DNA of 64,000 nucleotides from Arenibacter palladensis. GTDB lineage: Bacteria > Bacteroidota > Bacteroidia > Flavobacteriales > Flavobacteriaceae. Of the stretch, positions 37,920-45,635 are shown in pieces. The notes below the pieces were generated by a model. It ran no database searches. It worked only from the letters and a program-made list of their open reading frames with translations, and had not been told where the DNA came from. Numbering within the stretch: position 1 is the first letter of the stretch; each line of letters starts with the position of its first letter. The stretch covers positions 248,001-312,000 of the forward strand of contig NZ_FQUX01000005.1 in the NCBI RefSeq assembly GCF_900129275.1, in the 5' to 3' direction. The translations under genes were made by a program, and so were the position numbers.

Positions 37920-37989
37920 TAACAGTTTGCCCACCAAATTAGAGTTGTGGCAATTTATTGGTTGCAAATAGAAATTAATAAACTGTACT

Positions 37990-38868
37990 ATGTCCATTAT
38001 AAAAGATTTAGCCGATTATGACCATCCTGTTTCGGACATGTTCCAACTGCCAAAATCGGCTGCGGAATGGGAGCAATACAAACTATCCGATGAACAGCTG
38101 GCCCACTTTAAGGAATTTGGGTATGTATCCGGCATAAAGCTTTTGGAAGATTGGCAGGTAGATTTGTTAAATCAGGAATTGGCGGAAATAATGGACCCGA
38201 ATCATCCTGGCCATCATTTGTTCTACGAATTTCATAGTAACGAGTCCCAAGACCCAAATTCGGTTTTGTTCCATTCCCTGGGTCATTGGCGCATTGCCCC
38301 GGGCTTACATGATGTTCTATGGAACCCTGCCTTTATAATGGCAGCCCATCAATTACTGGATAACAAATCCGTTAGGTTTTGGCACGACCAATTATTTTGT
38401 AAACCGGCTCTTCATGGTGGTGTAGTAGCTTGGCATCAGGACTACTCCTATTGGACCAGGACAATAGCCATGCAACATCTTACCTGTTGGACAGGATTGG
38501 ATGATGCCAATACAGAAAACGGTTGTCTCCATTATATCCCTAAAAGCCATAAATGGGGTCTTTTGGATGCCCCTTCCCTTGCCGGTGATATGGATGGACT
38601 CATGAAATATCTTAGCGAGGATCAAAAAAAAGAGTTTAAGCCCACTCCCATTGAACTCAAAAAGGGGTTCGCCACCTTTCATCATCCACTAATGGTACAT
38701 GGTTCTTACGAAAATAAATCGGAAAGAAGCAGAAGGGCATTTGTCCTTAATGTATTTGCCGATGGCACAGTAAGCAATACGGACGATGAGCTCTTGGCCG
38801 GAGTTCCAAAAGTTCCAAAAGGTAATAAGATGGACGGAAAATTTTTCCCTTTGCTTTATTCCTCTTAA
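37990..38868 (+). CDS. Phytanoyl-CoA dioxygenase (PhyH) family Fe(II)/2-oxoglutarate oxygenase
   Basis: Predicted cytoplasmic hydroxylase using Fe(II), O2 and 2-oxoglutarate. 292 aa, full length for the family. The iron triad is visible: WHQD (His149 and Asp151) and His237 in HPLMVHGS. Arginines at 246-249 are the likely 2-oxoglutarate carboxylate binder. There is no signal peptide. The substrate is unknown; bacterial PhyH proteins act on very varied molecules. It lies downstream of the sialidase with its own candidate promoter and is convergent with the GntR gene, 22 bases away. An oxygenase is not a standard part of sialic acid catabolism, so the link is positional only. Confidence 0.85.
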   Translation: MSIIKDLADYDHPVSDMFQLPKSAAEWEQYKLSDEQLAHFKEFGYVSGIKLLEDWQVDLLNQELAEIMDPNHPGHHLFYEFHSNESQDPNSVLFHSLGHWRIAPGLHDVLWNPAFIMAAHQLLDNKSVRFWHDQLFCKPALHGGVVAWHQDYSYWTRTIAMQHLTCWTGLDDANTENGCLHYIPKSHKWGLLDAPSLAGDMDGLMKYLSEDQKKEFKPTPIELKKGFATFHHPLMVHGSYENKSERSRRAFVLNVFADGTVSNTDDELLAGVPKVPKGNKMDGKFFPLLYSS

Positions 38869-38890
38869 AACAACTAAGCTAAGGGTAGTA

Positions 38891-39616
38891 CTACTTTTTA
38901 CCGTTTTTTAGGGCATGATCAAAATGAGGTTCCAAGTGTCGGCGCATGGCACTCCTATAAGTTTCTGGGGTACCTACCCTTAAATTGTCCATTAACATTC
39001 TATGGGTAACAAATTGTCCTGAAGAATATTGGTAATCTGTTTTGTTTTTCTTGGACTCCTCTAAATACACATACTCGAAAACCGGTAATAAAAGGCTTTG
39101 AAACCTTTGTACAGTGGCATTGTTGGACATTTGATAAAGCTTGCCATGAAATGCGATTTCCCGGTCCAAAGAAAAGCGATCCTTTTCATAACTTGTTTCC
39201 TCTTCCAAAGTCACAATTCGCTCCAATTCATCCATGTCCTTTTGTGTTTTGTGCTCAAAGAGAAAATCCGCAATTCCCATTTCCATAATAAGGCGGAGTT
39301 CAAATAAATTCCTTAAAGTATCATCCCCAAGTAAAGTGGGGTCAAGGATACGTTCAAAATTATTTATGATATCGGGCTGGGTCAATATCATACCCCGATG
39401 TTTTTTGGAGTCAACAATCCCAAGTGTCCTTAAACGTAACAAAGCTTCCCGAACCACTGTTCTACTTACTCCAAAAGCTTCGGAAAATTCCAATTCCTTT
39501 GGAATAGCATCTCCCGGCTTTAAATTGTTTTCCTTAAAAAACTTTAAAATTCTAATTTCAGCCTTATCTACCAAAGACAGGTTTTCCAAAGGTTCTATTT
39601 TATTTAATGTACTCAT
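38891..39616 (-). CDS. GntR-family regulator, FadR subfamily
   Basis: DNA-binding regulator, 241 aa. The N-terminal winged helix has LKPGDAIPKELEFSEAFGVSRTVVREALLRLRTLGIV (about residues 35-70). The C-terminal all-helical FCD effector domain has LFELRLIMEMGIADFLFE and DREIAFHGKLYQMSNNATV, with the histidines and aspartate that bind metal in this subfamily. It is the only regulator in the sialic acid module and is divergent from the creatininase-family gene. A TATGT-N3-ACATA palindrome lies in the shared promoter region, so autoregulation and control of four promoters are likely. The ligand is probably a sialic acid breakdown product; this is inference. Confidence 0.9.
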   Translation of the reverse strand: MSTLNKIEPLENLSLVDKAEIRILKFFKENNLKPGDAIPKELEFSEAFGVSRTVVREALLRLRTLGIVDSKKHRGMILTQPDIINNFERILDPTLLGDDTLRNLFELRLIMEMGIADFLFEHKTQKDMDELERIVTLEEETSYEKDRFSLDREIAFHGKLYQMSNNATVQRFQSLLLPVFEYVYLEESKKNKTDYQYSSGQFVTHRMLMDNLRVGTPETYRSAMRRHLEPHFDHALKNGKK

Positions 39617-39735
39617 TCTTTACGAAAATTAGAATTGCGATATAACCCTTGTTTAATTTAAAGGCGGAGGATTAATTTTTGCGTAATTTATAACAAAATT
39701 ACAACTATTTCTCCTTTATTGTGTAATAATTGTTT

Positions 39736-39748
39736 TATGTACTACATA
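39736..39748. promoter_or_regulatory. Predicted GntR operator in the gntR/creatininase divergent promoter
   Basis: Perfect palindrome TATGT-ACT-ACATA. A TATATTTC -7-like box lies at 39767-39774, so the operator sits about where the -33 region of the plus-strand promoter would be. Confidence 0.7.
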
Positions 39749-39831
39749 TTGTTATAAAAAATCAAGTATATTTCAAGTTTTAATGGTAAAACATGTCTTT
39801 AATTACCTAAAAGGACATCAACAACATAAAT

Positions 39832-40605
39832 ATGAAGAGAAACCCTAGACCGTATGTATTGGCAGAAACCAATTGGAAAACAGTAAGAGAGCAGAATTAT
39901 ACTGTAGCAGTATTACCCTGGGGTGCCACTGAGGCACACAATTACCACTTGCCCTACGGCACCGATAACATTTTAGCCGAAAGCGCTGCCATGGCTTCGG
40001 CTAAAAAGGCCTGGTCACAAGGCGCCAAAATCATTGTTCTACCCACTATCCCTTTTGGTGTAAATACCGGACAAATGGATGTTGACCTATGTTTAAACAT
40101 GAACCCAAGTACACAAATGGCCGTACTAAAAGATTTGGTGCAGGTTCTGGAAGCCAATAATATTTACAAATTGGTCATTGTAAACGGACATGGAGGTAAT
40201 CATTTCAAACAAATTATCAGGGAACTGAGCATAATATATCCCGCTGTATTCGTATGCGCCCTGAATTGGTGGCAGGCTGCCAAGGCCTCTGACTTTTTTC
40301 ATGAACCGGGGGATCATGCCGGGGAATTGGAAACTGCCGTTGTCATGCATTTAACCCCTAATTGGGTATTGCCCTTGGATGAAGCTGGCGATGGGGAAGC
40401 CAAAACTTTTAAAATAAAAGGACTTAAGGAGGGATGGGTTTCCGCTCAGCGTAAATGGACAGCCGTAACCAAAGATACCGGCGTAGGAAATCCAAAAATG
40501 GCCAATGCGGAAAATGGAGCTAGCTTCCATAAGGCGGTGACAGCTGCCATTGCAGAATTTTTAATGGAACTTCATCGGACAGATGTTGATGATATGTACG
40601 AGTAA
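39832..40605 (+). CDS. Creatininase-family metal-dependent amidohydrolase
   Basis: Predicted cytoplasmic metal-dependent hydrolase, 257 aa. Metal ligands of the family are visible: Glu34 and His36 in GATEAHNYH, Asp45 in PYGTD, and His120 in NGHGGN. As I recall creatininase itself, it has a glutamate two residues after that histidine. Here a glycine stands there, and GDHAGELET (about 160-168) supplies the glutamate, as in MftE-type and other non-creatininase members. So creatinine is unlikely as substrate. The gene is under a predicted GntR operator with the sialic acid genes and precedes the mutarotase-symporter. It may open a cyclic or N-acyl amide derived from a sialic acid; that is speculation. 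Confidence 0.85.
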   Translation: MKRNPRPYVLAETNWKTVREQNYTVAVLPWGATEAHNYHLPYGTDNILAESAAMASAKKAWSQGAKIIVLPTIPFGVNTGQMDVDLCLNMNPSTQMAVLKDLVQVLEANNIYKLVIVNGHGGNHFKQIIRELSIIYPAVFVCALNWWQAAKASDFFHEPGDHAGELETAVVMHLTPNWVLPLDEAGDGEAKTFKIKGLKEGWVSAQRKWTAVTKDTGVGNPKMANAENGASFHKAVTAAIAEFLMELHRTDVDDMYE

Positions 40606-40665
40606 ATTTATTTATCCAACACTAGCAAATAGACCATAAGGTATTAAAATATAAAATGTACTTAA

Positions 40666-40678
40666 TATGTCATACATA
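40666..40678. promoter_or_regulatory. Predicted GntR operator before the mutarotase-symporter gene
   Basis: Perfect palindrome TATGT-CAT-ACATA, 49-61 bases before the start codon at 40727 and 61-73 bases after the creatininase-family stop. It indicates a second promoter for the transporter gene. Confidence 0.65.
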
Positions 40679-40726
40679 ATACTATTATTTTAAGTATATT
40701 GCTCAATCAAGATAATTTTATCTAAT

Positions 40727-43348
40727 ATGGGGATATTTCAAAAGATTACTATTTTAATACTAGTGCTAGTAAGCACTTTACCCGTTTTTGGTCAAGATAG
40801 CCTAAAACTATCAATACTCAATTATCCAAATCTCCCGGCCGATCAAGGTCAGCAACAGGCCTTGGGCTTCGCAGGTATGTTGGGAGGTGTACATGAAGGT
40901 GTCATCATCGCTGCGGGAGGGGCCAACTTTCCCGATGCACTGCCATGGGAAGGAGGTCAAAAAAAATGGAGCAATTCTATCTATATACTCAAAGACAATA
41001 CATGGAAATTATCAAACACTTCCCTACCGTTCCCATTGGCATACGGGGCATCCCTAAATCTACCCGATGGAATTCTCTGTATTGGCGGCAACAATAATGA
41101 AAAAACCAGTGATGCTGTTTTTCTTTTAAGCTACAACAAACATACGTTGGACATATCCATAATTAACTACCCTGCCTTACCAGAACCTTTGTCCAACACT
41201 GCAGCCGTTATCAACGGAGACTATATCTATGTTATTGGAGGCATAAATAACGGCAGAAGCACCAACTCCTTTTACCGACTAAATCTAATAACCAAAACTT
41301 CCTGGGAACGACTTCCAGATTTCCCAGGTCCTCCCAGAGCCCTTCACACCGCAGTAGTTCAGGAGTCCACTGAAGCAAAAAAGATATTTGTTATTGGTGG
41401 GAGGAATGAAGTTAAGGGCAAACCATCGGAAGCTCTAAGAACCTATTTATCCTATAATCTTAAAAACAACACTTGGGAAGAGGAAGGTGAAGTTATAATA
41501 GACCAAAATCCCATTGTATTGATGGGTGCTTCAGCCGAAGCGATGGGATCTATGCATATAATGATTTACGGGGGCTCTGATGAAATACTTTTCAATAAAC
41601 TGGAAAAATATAGCTTACAAATTTCCCAAGAGACCAATGATTCATTACGGCAAAATTTAATGCAATCAAGAAATAAAATTCTAAATGCCCATCCCGGCTT
41701 TAGTAAAAACATATTGGCCTACAATACCATTACGAAAAAGTGGTTCATTCATGATAGTCTGGACACTAAAATACCGGTTACGGCATTGTACTATCGTAAT
41801 CAGGACAATTTTGTAATCGTTTCTGGTGAAATTTCTCCGGGTATACGAACGCCTAAAGTCCAAGCGTTCCAAATTGCTGAAGCCGCACATCCCTTTGGGC
41901 TTTTAAATTATGGGGTATTGGCGGCATATCTATGCATATCCGTCCTTATAGGCCTATATTTTTCAAGAAAACAACGCTCTACTGAAGACTACTTTACCGG
42001 AGGTGGGCGTATACCCTGGTGGGCTTCGGGCCTTAGTGTTTTTGGTACCTTGTTGAGTGCAATAACCTTTATGGCCATTCCGGCCAAAGCTTTTATTACA
42101 GATTGGTCCTATTTTATGCTAAATATGACCGCCATTCTGATTACCCCTGTTATCGCCTATATATTTATTCCATATTTTGCCAAACTTCGTATATCCACAG
42201 CTTACGAGTTTCTGGAGAATAGATTTAATTATACGGCCAGGGCATTAGGTAGTCTGTCCTTTATTTTGTTTCAATTAGGGAGAATAGGTATAGTCCTGTT
42301 GCTTCCCTCATTAGCGGTATCCATAGTTACGGGAATACCAGTTGAGGCCTGTATATTATTAATGGGTATACTTTGTATAATATATACCGCTTTTGGAGGT
42401 ATCGAGGCAGTAATCTGGACCGATGTAATGCAGGTAATAGTTTTAATGGGGGGCAGTGTTTTGGCAATTATCTGGATTATGCTGCATACAGAAGCCAATT
42501 TCGGTGAAATGATAGATTATGCTTCGGAAAGCAATAAGTTCAACATTATGAACATGGAACTCAATTTTACCGACTCCACTTTTTGGGTAGTATTTATTGG
42601 AGGATTGGCTTCTGCTTTGGTCACCCAAGGTACGGACCAAACGATTGTTCAGCGATATTTAACCAGTAGAAATATCAAGGATTCACAGAAAACAGTTTAC
42701 ACCAACGCCATTATGACCCTACCGGCAACCATAATATTCTTCGGTATTGGAACCTTGCTATTTATATTCTATTCGGAGATGCCCGATCGCTTATCCCCAT
42801 CCATTACCAACAACGACTCCATTTTTCCGTGGTACATTGTTAAAGAACTTCCAATAGGGGTCTCCGGACTGCTTGTGGCAGGAATTTTTTCAGCGGCAAT
42901 GTCCAGCATCAGTAGTAGCCTAAATTCCGTTTCCACTGCATTCTGCAGTGACTTTTACCAGCACTTCCGTCCTGAAATAGCAGATTTGCGCCTTTTACGA
43001 ATTGCAAGGTTGGCTACCATAACCACAGGAATTTTAGGGGTGTTGTTTGCATTGTGGATGGCGAGTTCCAACATAAAATCCTTATGGGATGAATTTTACA
43101 GGTACCTAGGTCTTTTTACAGGTGGCCTTGGAGGAATGTTCCTTTTGGGCATGTTGACAAAAAAAGCAAATGCCAAAGGCACGCTGATCGGATTTGTGTT
43201 CAGTGGGGCCTTAATATACTATGTTAGTAACTATACCACTATAAACTTTTTAATGTACGCCTTTTTTGGATTGGTATCCTGTTTTGTTTTTGGATATGTA
43301 TTTAGTCTGATTTTTAAGAACAAAAAACAGAATGGACCCCAAATCTAA
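40727..43348 (+). CDS. Kelch mutarotase fused to sodium:solute symporter, probable sialic acid importer
   Basis: One 873-aa protein with two parts. After a signal segment (1-22), residues about 25-385 form a Kelch beta-propeller of the cyclically permuted NanM/YjhT-like mutarotase type, with VIGGINNGRSTNSFYRL and FVIGGRNEVKGKPSEALRTY repeats. From residue 395 a complete SSS-family Na+ symporter follows, with STEDYFTGGGRIPWWASGLSVFGTLLSA and TDQTIVQRYLTSRNIKDSQK. The layout puts the propeller in the periplasm, where it would convert alpha- to beta-sialic acid (or the reverse) at the mouth of the transporter. It is the only inner-membrane transporter in the sialic acid module and lies under its own predicted GntR operator. 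Confidence 0.9.
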   Translation: MGIFQKITILILVLVSTLPVFGQDSLKLSILNYPNLPADQGQQQALGFAGMLGGVHEGVIIAAGGANFPDALPWEGGQKKWSNSIYILKDNTWKLSNTSLPFPLAYGASLNLPDGILCIGGNNNEKTSDAVFLLSYNKHTLDISIINYPALPEPLSNTAAVINGDYIYVIGGINNGRSTNSFYRLNLITKTSWERLPDFPGPPRALHTAVVQESTEAKKIFVIGGRNEVKGKPSEALRTYLSYNLKNNTWEEEGEVIIDQNPIVLMGASAEAMGSMHIMIYGGSDEILFNKLEKYSLQISQETNDSLRQNLMQSRNKILNAHPGFSKNILAYNTITKKWFIHDSLDTKIPVTALYYRNQDNFVIVSGEISPGIRTPKVQAFQIAEAAHPFGLLNYGVLAAYLCISVLIGLYFSRKQRSTEDYFTGGGRIPWWASGLSVFGTLLSAITFMAIPAKAFITDWSYFMLNMTAILITPVIAYIFIPYFAKLRISTAYEFLENRFNYTARALGSLSFILFQLGRIGIVLLLPSLAVSIVTGIPVEACILLMGILCIIYTAFGGIEAVIWTDVMQVIVLMGGSVLAIIWIMLHTEANFGEMIDYASESNKFNIMNMELNFTDSTFWVVFIGGLASALVTQGTDQTIVQRYLTSRNIKDSQKTVYTNAIMTLPATIIFFGIGTLLFIFYSEMPDRLSPSITNNDSIFPWYIVKELPIGVSGLLVAGIFSAAMSSISSSLNSVSTAFCSDFYQHFRPEIADLRLLRIARLATITTGILGVLFALWMASSNIKSLWDEFYRYLGLFTGGLGGMFLLGMLTKKANAKGTLIGFVFSGALIYYVSNYTTINFLMYAFFGLVSCFVFGYVFSLIFKNKKQNGPQI

Positions 43349-43425
43349 AGCTTATTAGCTTGCCAATACCTATATTTTTGCTAATTCAATTTGGACGATG
43401 AGGTAAGCCATGAACCAAGGCCAAC

Positions 43426-44334
43426 CTATTTGGAAGCGTATTCCAATTCCGGCATAAAGGGGTCGTTTTCCCTTTTCAGTTTCCATCGTCTATGGCTCCA
43501 CAACCACAACTCAGGGGCACTAATAATGGCCTGTTCCAATTGTTGGGCATATTTTTCCAATATCTCAAAATTGTCCCTTATTTGGGGGTGATCTTCAATG
43601 ATTCGAAACTCCAATTCGTAATAACCTCTCCTGAGTTTTTTGAAAAATGGAAATAAGACTACCTGATCTGTCTTCTTGGCTATCTTATCGGCACCTATAA
43701 AAAAAGCGGTTTCCTGATTTAGAAAATTATACCAGTATTTGGAACTCTTTTTAGTTGGACTTTGGTCGCCGATCATGCAATTTAAGGTAAGTATTTTCCT
43801 TTGATGATTATCTATTATGGTCCTAAATCCCTTGTCCGATTCCACACAATTTACACCAAAACGTTCCCGCATATTTTTGAACAACTCATCAAAATACTTG
43901 TTTTTAATAGGCTTGTAAAATGTATTGGAACTATAGGGAAACATTAAAGGCAAAAAAACCAACCACTCCCAATTGCCTTGATGCCCTGTGTACATGAGAA
44001 TACTTCGTTGGTCATTTACATACTCTTGGATCAACTCCGGATTCTTGATCAGCAAGCGTTTTTTAATTTCCTTCTCCCCTATCGTCAACCTTTTAAACGA
44101 TTCCAAAACAATATCACAGAAATGTCTATAAAAATCTTTGGCAATCTGCCCAATCTCCTCTTCACTCTTGGAGGGAAATGAGTTTCTAAGGTTATTGAAC
44201 ACCACCTTTTTCCGATACCCCACTAACCGGTATACCAAAAAATACATCATATCCGAGAGAACATAAAGCACCCCCATTGGTAATATGGAAACCGTATAAA
44301 ATGGCAGAAATTTTAATTTTGATAGGTACTTCAT
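43426..44334 (-). CDS. Lysophospholipid/lipid A acyltransferase (LpxL/HtrB family)
   Basis: Inner-membrane acyltransferase transferring a fatty acyl chain, probably to lipid A or an ornithine/amino lipid. About 302 aa from the ATG at 44334; the frame also offers an ATG at 44373. I prefer the inner one because MKYLSKLKFLPFYTVSILP and the following helix are the usual start. The catalytic H-x4-E motif is GHQGNWE, preceded by SILMYT. GYRKKVVFNNLRNSFPSKS is a second conserved stretch. The C-terminal LWLWSHRRWK block is the family's end signature. It is convergent with the symporter fusion gene and unrelated to the sialic acid module in function. Confidence 0.88.
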   Translation of the reverse strand: MKYLSKLKFLPFYTVSILPMGVLYVLSDMMYFLVYRLVGYRKKVVFNNLRNSFPSKSEEEIGQIAKDFYRHFCDIVLESFKRLTIGEKEIKKRLLIKNPELIQEYVNDQRSILMYTGHQGNWEWLVFLPLMFPYSSNTFYKPIKNKYFDELFKNMRERFGVNCVESDKGFRTIIDNHQRKILTLNCMIGDQSPTKKSSKYWYNFLNQETAFFIGADKIAKKTDQVVLFPFFKKLRRGYYELEFRIIEDHPQIRDNFEILEKYAQQLEQAIISAPELWLWSHRRWKLKRENDPFMPELEYASK

Positions 44335-44373
44335 CCCAATCAGTCTTATGTTCCCCAAATAAATCCGCATCAA

Positions 44374-44731
44374 TTATGATTCAATGCAATGGCAATATGC
44401 AAAAATAAAAATACTTCTCCCTAATCATAAAAAATGTAACGGTAAGAATTTGTTAATATATTTAAAATATCAAATAATTTATTGATTTTAAGTTAATTAA
44501 CTACAAATTTCGATAAGTAAGGTAACATAAATGCTTATATACATCCTTAAAAATGACCAATATCATTTACCTAGGTTTTTCAATTTCCTAACTTTAAGGT
44601 TGTAGGTATAAAAATTGCAATAACCGACCATTATTTATCCATTACCTGCATTTGGTACTTCCAAATAAGTCAATAAATATTGGGAGATCCTATACCTCAA
44701 GGTTCATGTATTATATATAAAACACAAAATT
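44374..44731. other. Divergent intergenic region
   Basis: 358 AT-rich bases between the acyltransferase and the coiled-coil gene. It has a short inverted repeat ATTTGG-TACTT-CCAAAT near 44652 and must contain promoters for both sides. No gene-like frame and no strong hairpin was seen. Confidence 0.5.
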
Positions 44732-45175
44732 ATGAGTGCTGCAATTAATAAAAAAAGAATGATGGAGTGGTTGGATCCAAGTGAAATGCACGAGGCCAGC
44801 CTGCAATGGATGTCCGAATTAAAATTCATAAGGGACGAACAGCTGTTCTTGAACGATTTGGTAAAATCATACACTTTACAATTAACAGATTCGACCGTGT
44901 TCAACGAAAGTAAGGAAATCATAGGTGCCATAACAAATGCCGAAAAGGAAATAATTGTGCTTATGAAAAAAGTACAGGCCCATGAGAACCAATTGGAAAT
45001 TATGTTAGATGAAATAGACCAATTGAAAATGGAAAAAGCCTATACCGAAACCCATTGGGAACTAAATTCAGAAATATCCCAATATACCCTTCACTATAGG
45101 GAACTTAAATCGCGCCTTTTTAAACTGGTATCCAAGGTGATGAAAAAGGACAAAGGAAATAGGTTGCTGAACTGA
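44732..45175 (+). CDS. Conserved-looking hypothetical coiled-coil protein
   Basis: 147 aa, soluble, not recognised. Rich in Glu, Lys and Leu with heptad-like spacing from about residue 40 to the end (AEKEIIVLMKKVQAHENQLEIMLDEIDQL), so a long helical hairpin or coiled coil is likely. It has no signal peptide, transmembrane segment or cysteine. The N-terminal MEWLDPSEMHEASLQWMSELKFIRDEQ resembles small flavobacterial stress or division-associated proteins, but I cannot name it. The start is the only ATG fitting the coding region. A large inverted repeat lies 105 bases downstream. Function unknown. Confidence 0.7.
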   Translation: MSAAINKKRMMEWLDPSEMHEASLQWMSELKFIRDEQLFLNDLVKSYTLQLTDSTVFNESKEIIGAITNAEKEIIVLMKKVQAHENQLEIMLDEIDQLKMEKAYTETHWELNSEISQYTLHYRELKSRLFKLVSKVMKKDKGNRLLN

Positions 45176-45449
45176 GTTCCGATCGAACATAAAGCGCCAA
45201 TTATTTTTGTTATCCCATAGTCTGGCTATTATAGCTTGGGTCTTATTTTCGTTTGACTCAATGACTATCCTTCCCACCATTCCCAAACTTTGTTAAAACC
45301 CCCGTAATAGTAAGTTTTAACAAAGTTTGGGAGTGTTTTGCAATTTATTTAAGAAGTTTTGGAGCAACCTTTGTAGAGATAAAATATCTAAGTAAAAAAA
45401 TCGTTGATAGTTAATCTAATTGTTAGATAAATTGAAATCATTATATGTC
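45176..45449. other. Intergenic region around a 19-bp inverted repeat
   Basis: 274 bases between the coiled-coil gene and the small membrane ORF. Apart from the inverted repeat at 45281-45332, the left part reads in a protein-like way on the minus strand (MGMVGRIVIESNENKTQ) without a recognisable product, so it may be a remnant of a mobile element. The right part holds the leader of the small ORF. Confidence 0.4.
45281..45332. repeat. Large inverted repeat, 19-bp perfect arms
   Basis: TCCCAAACTTTGTTAAAAC (45281-45299) and its exact complement (45314-45332) around a 14-base centre. The match extends three further bases on each side with one mismatch. No clean T-run follows on either strand, so a bidirectional terminator is possible but not clear. 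The length and outward position beside a protein-like remnant also fit a transposon end or miniature element. Confidence 0.7.
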
Positions 45450-45572
45450 ATGGAAATAGTAGCCCCAATCGTAAAGCTTATAGACAATAACCCCTTCATC
45501 TCTATTGTGTTTTGTCTACTTATAGCCTTAGCGCTAATTACCTACAAAATAGTTAAAAGAAGGACCTATTAA
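45450..45572 (+). CDS. Small single-span membrane protein, 40 aa
   Basis: Short frame ATG GAA ATA ... TAT TAA. The product is MEIVAPIVKLIDNNP, a hydrophobic segment (FISIVFCLLIALALITY), then a basic tail KIVKRRTY. That layout (acidic/amphipathic start, one helix, positive C-terminus inside) is a coherent small membrane protein. A perfect terminator stem follows 6 bases after the stop, which supports a real transcript ending here. Function unknown. No Shine-Dalgarno sequence is evident, as is usual in this phylum. Confidence 0.6.
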   Translation: MEIVAPIVKLIDNNPFISIVFCLLIALALITYKIVKRRTY

Positions 45573-45578
45573 ATTACT

Positions 45579-45611
45579 AAAGGGGAAGAATGCTTTATGC
45601 ACTTCCCCTTT
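45579..45611 (+). terminator. Terminator after the 40-aa membrane protein
   Basis: AAAGGGGAAG / CTTCCCCTTT, a 10-bp perfect stem (45579-45588, 45602-45611), with an inner TGC/GCA pairing. The symmetric A/T ends let it work in both directions, so it may also serve the convergent PAP2 gene. Confidence 0.8.
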
Positions 45612-45635
45612 CTATAACAAAATATTTTTACAACG

